Shown here: positions 54,121-57,555 of the stretch, piece after piece | How positions within the stretch are numbered: position 1 is the stretch's first letter | Layout: the number at the start of each line of letters is the position of its first letter | Assembly: GCA_026418195.1 (NCBI GenBank) | Contig: JAOABU010000036.1 | Span: 1 to 57,555, forward strand | Length of the DNA: 57,555 bases | Origin: Spirochaetota bacterium | GTDB lineage: Bacteria; Spirochaetota; Spirochaetia; DTKZ01 | Reading direction: 5' to 3' | The notes under the pieces: model-generated | The model's database searches: none | Seen by the model: the letters and a program-made list of their open reading frames with translations, nothing else | What the model was told of the DNA's origin: nothing | Translations under genes and position numbers: made by a program

Positions 54121-54852
54121 ATGGAGAATCGTTTTTTTGTTCTACCCCGATCTCCTTGGGTCCGATGGATTGCACCCTTCTTTGTACTCTTTCTGTTCAA
54201 TTTCTATCCCCTTGTGGGTCAGACGATCCTGAACGAAGAATTCTGGTACGAGTATCAGCCTGAAATTTGGGTGTGGGATGCAGAAAAAGTGAAAAATCCG
54301 ATCCCGGATCTCAAGACTTTTACCCAGGAAGAATTGTTCCAGCGAATCCTAGAAGAAGCCCGGTATGTAATTTCGGGAATGGTGTACGGCTTCACCTTTT
54401 CCTATACCCCCTATGACAAAGCTAGAAAAGTAGAAGAAGAGTTCCTCCTTGAACCCTACCACTGGATCCTGCGAGGGGATCCCAACCTTTCGGTAGTGAG
54501 TGTTCGGACAGAAGGCTCCCGGGTATACGTGCGGGTGAGGTATGCTCTCCGAGACTTCCAAGAGGCGTGGTATCAAGGTATTAGATCCAACGTATTACCC
54601 GCAGCCTCTGGAATGGGAGAGGCCCCCTTTTATAAGGGGCAAGAGGGAAGGATGAAAGCGATTCAGGAGGGTATCAAGAACGCCATTCGAGAGTATGCCC
54701 GCACCATCATGCACAATAAACCTCATACCCTAAGAGGGATATTCGTGCTGGATGCTGCACCTAGAATGATGATGGATAGTGGCCTGTATAAAGCCGTAGT
54801 AAACCGGGCTATCCTTCGTTTAGAAGAAATAAAACGGTACCAGGTACACTGA
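54121..54852 (+). CDS. Exported protein of unknown function
   Basis: 243 residues with a signal peptide (IAPFFVLFLFNFYPLVGQ, likely cleaved after VGQ). The rest is mixed alpha/beta, with a conserved-looking stretch TFSYTPYDKARKVEEEFLLE and a C-terminal basic region (GLYKAVVNRAILRLEEIKR). I do not recognise a family; LPP20-like or spirochaete-specific lipoprotein-like proteins are possible. It lies 28 bases after the rhomboid gene. It has no good ribosome-binding site, and a weak GATACA -10 six bases before its ATG. A terminator-like hairpin follows at 54861. Confidence 0.6.
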   Translation: MENRFFVLPRSPWVRWIAPFFVLFLFNFYPLVGQTILNEEFWYEYQPEIWVWDAEKVKNPIPDLKTFTQEELFQRILEEARYVISGMVYGFTFSYTPYDKARKVEEEFLLEPYHWILRGDPNLSVVSVRTEGSRVYVRVRYALRDFQEAWYQGIRSNVLPAASGMGEAPFYKGQEGRMKAIQEGIKNAIREYARTIMHNKPHTLRGIFVLDAAPRMMMDSGLYKAVVNRAILRLEEIKRYQVH

Positions 54853-54860
54853 GTAGATTC

Positions 54861-54886
54861 GCATCTGCTTGTTCCTGCGCAGGTGC
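54861..54886 (+). terminator. Hairpin between convergent genes
   Basis: GCATCTGC (54861-54868) pairs with GCAGGTGC (54879-54886), including one G-U, and is followed by ACTTTTCC. It is a weak rho-independent terminator for the rightward gene and may also serve the convergent DUF212 gene. Confidence 0.5.
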
Positions 54887-54898
54887 ACTTTTCCTCTA

Positions 54899-55336
54899 TC
54901 AAAGCACCCCGCCAAAGTTGAGTAGAAGCATGAGCCCACCCCCGATCAAGATCCCGCTCAGGATTTCTCCGAGGGAATGGCCGATCCGTTCGTTTAGGTT
55001 TTCATGTTCTTCTGGATAATAGCGGGAAGTGATGCGGTTTAGCAGTTTTGCGTGTCTTTCCACAGCTCCCCGAAGACGGAAGGCGTCGTAGATCACGATG
55101 GCGGAAAAGACGAAGGAAACAGCAAATAGGTCGGAATCGAACCCTGAACGTAGTCCAATCCCTACAGTGAGGGATGTGACAAATGCCGCATGGGCGCTGG
55201 GAATCCCCCCTGCCGAGAAGAAGTACCACCCATTGAACGTTCCCTCACGGATCGAGTAATACACGACTTTAAACGATTGACAAGCTATCTGAATACCGGC
55301 AGAAGCGAGGAGAAGGGGGGAAATAGAGAGATTCAT
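54899..55336 (-). CDS. Divergent PAP2 (DUF212) family membrane protein
   Basis: A 145-residue protein with about four helices. Family motifs are GGIPSAHAAFVTSL (PAP2 motif), IVIYDAFRLRGAVERHA and IGHSLGEILSGILIGGG. The family is distantly related to lipid phosphate phosphatases. I use ATG at 55336 because a TTGCAC-17-TACAAC promoter ends seven bases before it. The ATG at 55387 lies upstream of that promoter's -35 and is rejected. Confidence 0.85.
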   Translation of the reverse strand: MNLSISPLLLASAGIQIACQSFKVVYYSIREGTFNGWYFFSAGGIPSAHAAFVTSLTVGIGLRSGFDSDLFAVSFVFSAIVIYDAFRLRGAVERHAKLLNRITSRYYPEEHENLNERIGHSLGEILSGILIGGGLMLLLNFGGVL

Positions 55337-55343
55337 GGGTTGT

Positions 55344-55372
55344 GTTGTACAGGAGAAGCCTGCAAAGTGCAA
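55344..55372 (-). promoter_or_regulatory. Promoter of the DUF212 gene
   Basis: On the minus strand TTGCAC (55372-55367), 17 bases, TACAAC (55349-55344). The -10 ends seven bases before the ATG at 55336, and there is no Shine-Dalgarno. Confidence 0.6.
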
Positions 55373-55418
55373 GAGTCTTGCGATCATAAGCGTTTCTCGA
55401 TGTACTATTACATCTCAG

Positions 55419-55434
55419 CCGACCTATAAGTCGG
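55419..55434. other. Small palindrome between divergent promoters
   Basis: CCGAC (55419-55423), six bases, GTCGG (55430-55434). It stands between the DUF212 promoter and the pheS promoter. It may be an operator or a small transcribed hairpin. Nothing else is seen in this 234-base gap. Confidence 0.3.
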
Positions 55435-55451
55435 AATTTCTTAGGGATCCC

Positions 55452-55480
55452 TTGTGTAAAAACTTTCAAACAGGTACACT
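55452..55480 (+). promoter_or_regulatory. Promoter of pheST
   Basis: TTGTGT (55452-55457), 17 bases, TACACT (55475-55480). A start near 55487 leaves a leader of about 84 bases to the ATG at 55571. No T-box motif or Phe-rich leader peptide is visible in it. Confidence 0.55.
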
Positions 55481-55570
55481 GACCTTGTTTCGCACCAGAG
55501 TCGGGTGATCGAACCAACACCAACAAACAGAACCCCTTTCCTTATGTGGAAGCACTATTGGGAGAATGGT

Positions 55571-57124
55571 ATGGGAAATGATGTGATAGGAATCGTGCAG
55601 AGTCTTCACCCTCTAGAGGTACGTGTGTTACGAAGCTTTCGTCCGAGGAGTCTCCTCACTGTGGAGGTATTGCAAAAGAATCTTTCGTTCAATATTGGGC
55701 AGGCGAACCAGGTGTTTAGCTGGCTTCTCACCAAAGGACTTTTAGAAGAAACATCTCGAAAGACTCAACGGTTCTATGAATTGACGGATTTAGGTAAAGA
55801 ATGGGTACAAAAAGGAACACCGGAAGAGCGTCTTTTGAATCACCTGAGAAATTCAGGACCTGCCACTTTTCCTGAGCTTTCCAGTGCCCTTTCCTTAGAG
55901 AACAAGGACGTAGGTTCGGCTTATGGGGCCCTTTCAAAGGAAGGGGTGTTGGGAATGAACGACCAGAAACAAGTGGTGTTGAAGGATCTAAGCAAGGCTA
56001 CGCGTGTGAATCAGGTTAGGAAACTTCTGGATCGGGCTAGTCAGAAGGGGTTTTTGGCCGAACAGGACCTTTCCGCTGAAGACCTTGCCCTTGTACAGGG
56101 CATGAGCAAGAAGCGGGGAGCCTCGGATTCACCCTTCCGAACCGTGGAGAGAGATGAGGTAGAGTATCGACTGAAGGTTGAGGCAGTAGAAGTACAGAAA
56201 GAGCTCGAACGAAGAGGCCTTACAGGAGAAGAGGTAGGAGCCTTGACTCCAGAAATGCTTTCCAGGAAAACGTGGAAGCAGGTCACCTTCCGCAAGTACA
56301 ATATTCAAACGCCTCCTACCCGAGTCCTTATGGGACGAACCAATGCGTACTGCGATTTCCTTCGATCGGTGAAAGATAAGCTCTGTTCCCTCGGATTCGA
56401 AGAGTTTGACGGGCCCTTAGTGGAAACGGAGTTCTGGAACTCTGATGCCCTGTTCATGCCACAGTTCCACTCAGCCCGGGATATCCATGACGTGTACTAT
56501 GTAAAAGATCCTACCCATGCAAAGGAGATCGAACAGCCTTACCTGGATCAGGTAGCCGCAGCCCATGAAAACGGTTGGAAAACAGGAAGTCGGGGATGGA
56601 GCTATACCTTTGACAGAACCTTTACCCGCCGGTTGATCCTTCGGAGTCAGGGAACGGTTCTTTCTGCCAAGCAACTACCCAAGGCAAAAATTCCGGGTAA
56701 ATACTTTGGAATCGTCCGGTGTTTTCGGTACGATCAGGTAGATGCCACTCATCTGTCCGATTTCTACCAGACCGAGGGAATCGTGATTGGGGAAAACGTG
56801 AACTTGAAGACCCACTTGGGATTCCTGCGCATGTTTGCAGAAGAGATCGCCGGTGCAACGGAGGTAAAATATGTTCCCGGCTATTTCCCCTTTACCGAGC
56901 CTTCCATAGAAGTTCACATAAAACATCCAGTCCTAGGGTGGTTCGAGTTAGGGGGCTCAGGGATCTTTCGACCCGAGGTAACGGAGCCTCTGGGAGTTCA
57001 TGTACCCGTACTGGCCTGGGGGATCGGTATCGATCGGATGGCCCTGATGCACCTCGGGTTGAACGACCTACGGGAGTTGTTCTCCTACAACATCGAACAT
57101 GTCCGACTGAGAAAGGGGAAGTGA
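55571..57124 (+). CDS. pheS: Phenylalanyl-tRNA synthetase alpha subunit, archaeal/eukaryotic type
   Basis: 517 residues. The N-terminal 240 residues are winged-helix DNA-binding-like domains (SLHPLEVRVLRSF, then VFSWLLTKGLLEE) found in the archaeal/eukaryotic form. The catalytic part has motif 2 (IVRCFRYDQVDATHLSDFYQ) and motif 3 (GIGIDRMALMHLGLNDLREL), plus the insertion around TRRLILRSQGTVLSAKQL. It charges tRNA(Phe). Spirochaetes are known to carry this type by transfer. ATG at 55571 follows GGGAG; the in-frame GTG at 55505 lacks a site. Confidence 0.94.
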   Translation: MGNDVIGIVQSLHPLEVRVLRSFRPRSLLTVEVLQKNLSFNIGQANQVFSWLLTKGLLEETSRKTQRFYELTDLGKEWVQKGTPEERLLNHLRNSGPATFPELSSALSLENKDVGSAYGALSKEGVLGMNDQKQVVLKDLSKATRVNQVRKLLDRASQKGFLAEQDLSAEDLALVQGMSKKRGASDSPFRTVERDEVEYRLKVEAVEVQKELERRGLTGEEVGALTPEMLSRKTWKQVTFRKYNIQTPPTRVLMGRTNAYCDFLRSVKDKLCSLGFEEFDGPLVETEFWNSDALFMPQFHSARDIHDVYYVKDPTHAKEIEQPYLDQVAAAHENGWKTGSRGWSYTFDRTFTRRLILRSQGTVLSAKQLPKAKIPGKYFGIVRCFRYDQVDATHLSDFYQTEGIVIGENVNLKTHLGFLRMFAEEIAGATEVKYVPGYFPFTEPSIEVHIKHPVLGWFELGGSGIFRPEVTEPLGVHVPVLAWGIGIDRMALMHLGLNDLRELFSYNIEHVRLRKGK

Positions 57125-57126
57125 CC

Positions 57127-57555
57127 ATGCCGAAGATCGAAGTGAAAAAAGAACGGTTCTACCGGTTGATTGGAAAAACCTACGATCGGGATACCCTAGA
57201 AGCGAAACTTACCTTTGCCAAAGGGGAAGTGGACGATGTGGATGAACAGACGGGAGTCTTGAAACTGGAATTGAATGATACGAACCGCCCGGATCTTTGG
57301 TCTACTGCAGGGCTCGCTCGGTTCCTTCGAATCCTGGAGACGGGTAGGATTCCCGAGTATACCTTTTTCTCGCGGCCTGACGCTTCCCAGAAGGATGCTG
57401 CTCTGAATGAGGTTGTTCGCAAAGACGGATCTTCCAAACGAAAGGCTTCCGAGAAAGAGCATGAGTCTAAAGGGATCCGTACCGTGGTGGTGGATCCTAC
57501 GTTGAAGGATATTCGGCCCTATATCGCAGCCTTTGCAGTGCAAGGTCCTCCTGTG
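57127..57555 (+). CDS. pheT: Phenylalanyl-tRNA synthetase beta subunit, N-terminal part
   Basis: The ATG is two bases after the pheS stop, and the frame stays open to the end of the window (143 residues). The sequence follows the archaeal/eukaryotic beta subunit start: KIEVKKERFYRLIGKTYD, LELNDTNRPDLWSTAGLARF, and RTVVVDPTLKDIRPYIAAFA. The rest lies beyond the window. Confidence 0.93.
   Translation, partial: MPKIEVKKERFYRLIGKTYDRDTLEAKLTFAKGEVDDVDEQTGVLKLELNDTNRPDLWSTAGLARFLRILETGRIPEYTFFSRPDASQKDAALNEVVRKDGSSKRKASEKEHESKGIRTVVVDPTLKDIRPYIAAFAVQGPPV

Noticed and set aside
55487-55570. T-box riboswitch or leader peptide before pheS
   Set aside because: No T-box consensus, no terminator/antiterminator pair and no run of Phe codons were found in the 84-base leader.

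Overview
The window looks like chromosomal DNA from a spirochaete, probably a free-living member of Spirochaetales. The evidence is an archaeal-type phenylalanyl-tRNA synthetase (pheS and the start of pheT), a block of rpoN, hpf, hprK, ptsH and an NtrY/NtrX-like pair, a FapA (DUF342) protein, and a mix of Gram-negative and Firmicute-like signalling genes. The assignment is inferred from gene content, not from a database search. Coding density is very high. There is one tRNA gene, no rRNA, no CRISPR array and no recognisable insertion sequence.

Layout. 1-1.5 kb: the end of an MFS transporter and a convergent cation/proton antiporter. 1.7-13.7 kb: one co-directional run of nine signalling genes. 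It holds a large multi-sensor hybrid kinase, a lone receiver, a FapA protein, a complete RsbR-RsbS-RsbT stressosome set with an RsbX-like phosphatase fused to an RsbT-like domain, and two receiver-containing histidine kinases, the first with its own RsbT-like domain. The run has no sigma factor and no DNA-binding output. 13.8-19.5 kb: a catabolic-looking locus with a degenerate M24 peptidase-like protein, a tripartite tricarboxylate-type transporter (tctC, tctB, tctA), an FCD-type GntR regulator and an SDR oxidoreductase. 19.7-22.6 kb: deoD, a plsC-like acyltransferase with altered motifs, and a GH63/MGH1-like glycosidase.

22.9-28.2 kb: gatC, gatA, a gatB fused to an asparaginase/GatD-like domain that has lost catalytic residues, and an archaeal-type aspS overlapping its end. 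28.3-33.7 kb: an internally deleted GH3 pseudogene, then ROK kinase, Ppx/GppA-HD and polyphosphate kinase. 33.7-36 kb: an M23 endopeptidase, thyX and tRNA-Ala(CGC). 36-42.7 kb: a leftward run of LamG/FN3 protein, a TPR protein with a very long disordered region, an HDOD protein and an MBL-fold hydrolase. 42.7-52.7 kb: uvrC, facing a nine-gene leftward operon rpoN-hpf-hprK-ptsH-DUF4390-ntrY-ntrX-lexA-holA. 52.8-57.6 kb: rlmE, a rhomboid protease, a secreted unknown, a DUF212 protein, pheS and partial pheT.

A recurring feature is core promoters whose -10 box ends only 6-8 nt before a start codon that lacks a Shine-Dalgarno sequence. I see this at the M24 gene, deoD, uvrC, rlmE, the rhomboid gene and the DUF212 gene, with a weaker case at thyX and a 3-5 nt leader at gatC. 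It points to frequent leaderless mRNAs. The strongest candidates for new biology are the stressosome-phosphorelay operon and the GatB-asparaginase-like fusion.
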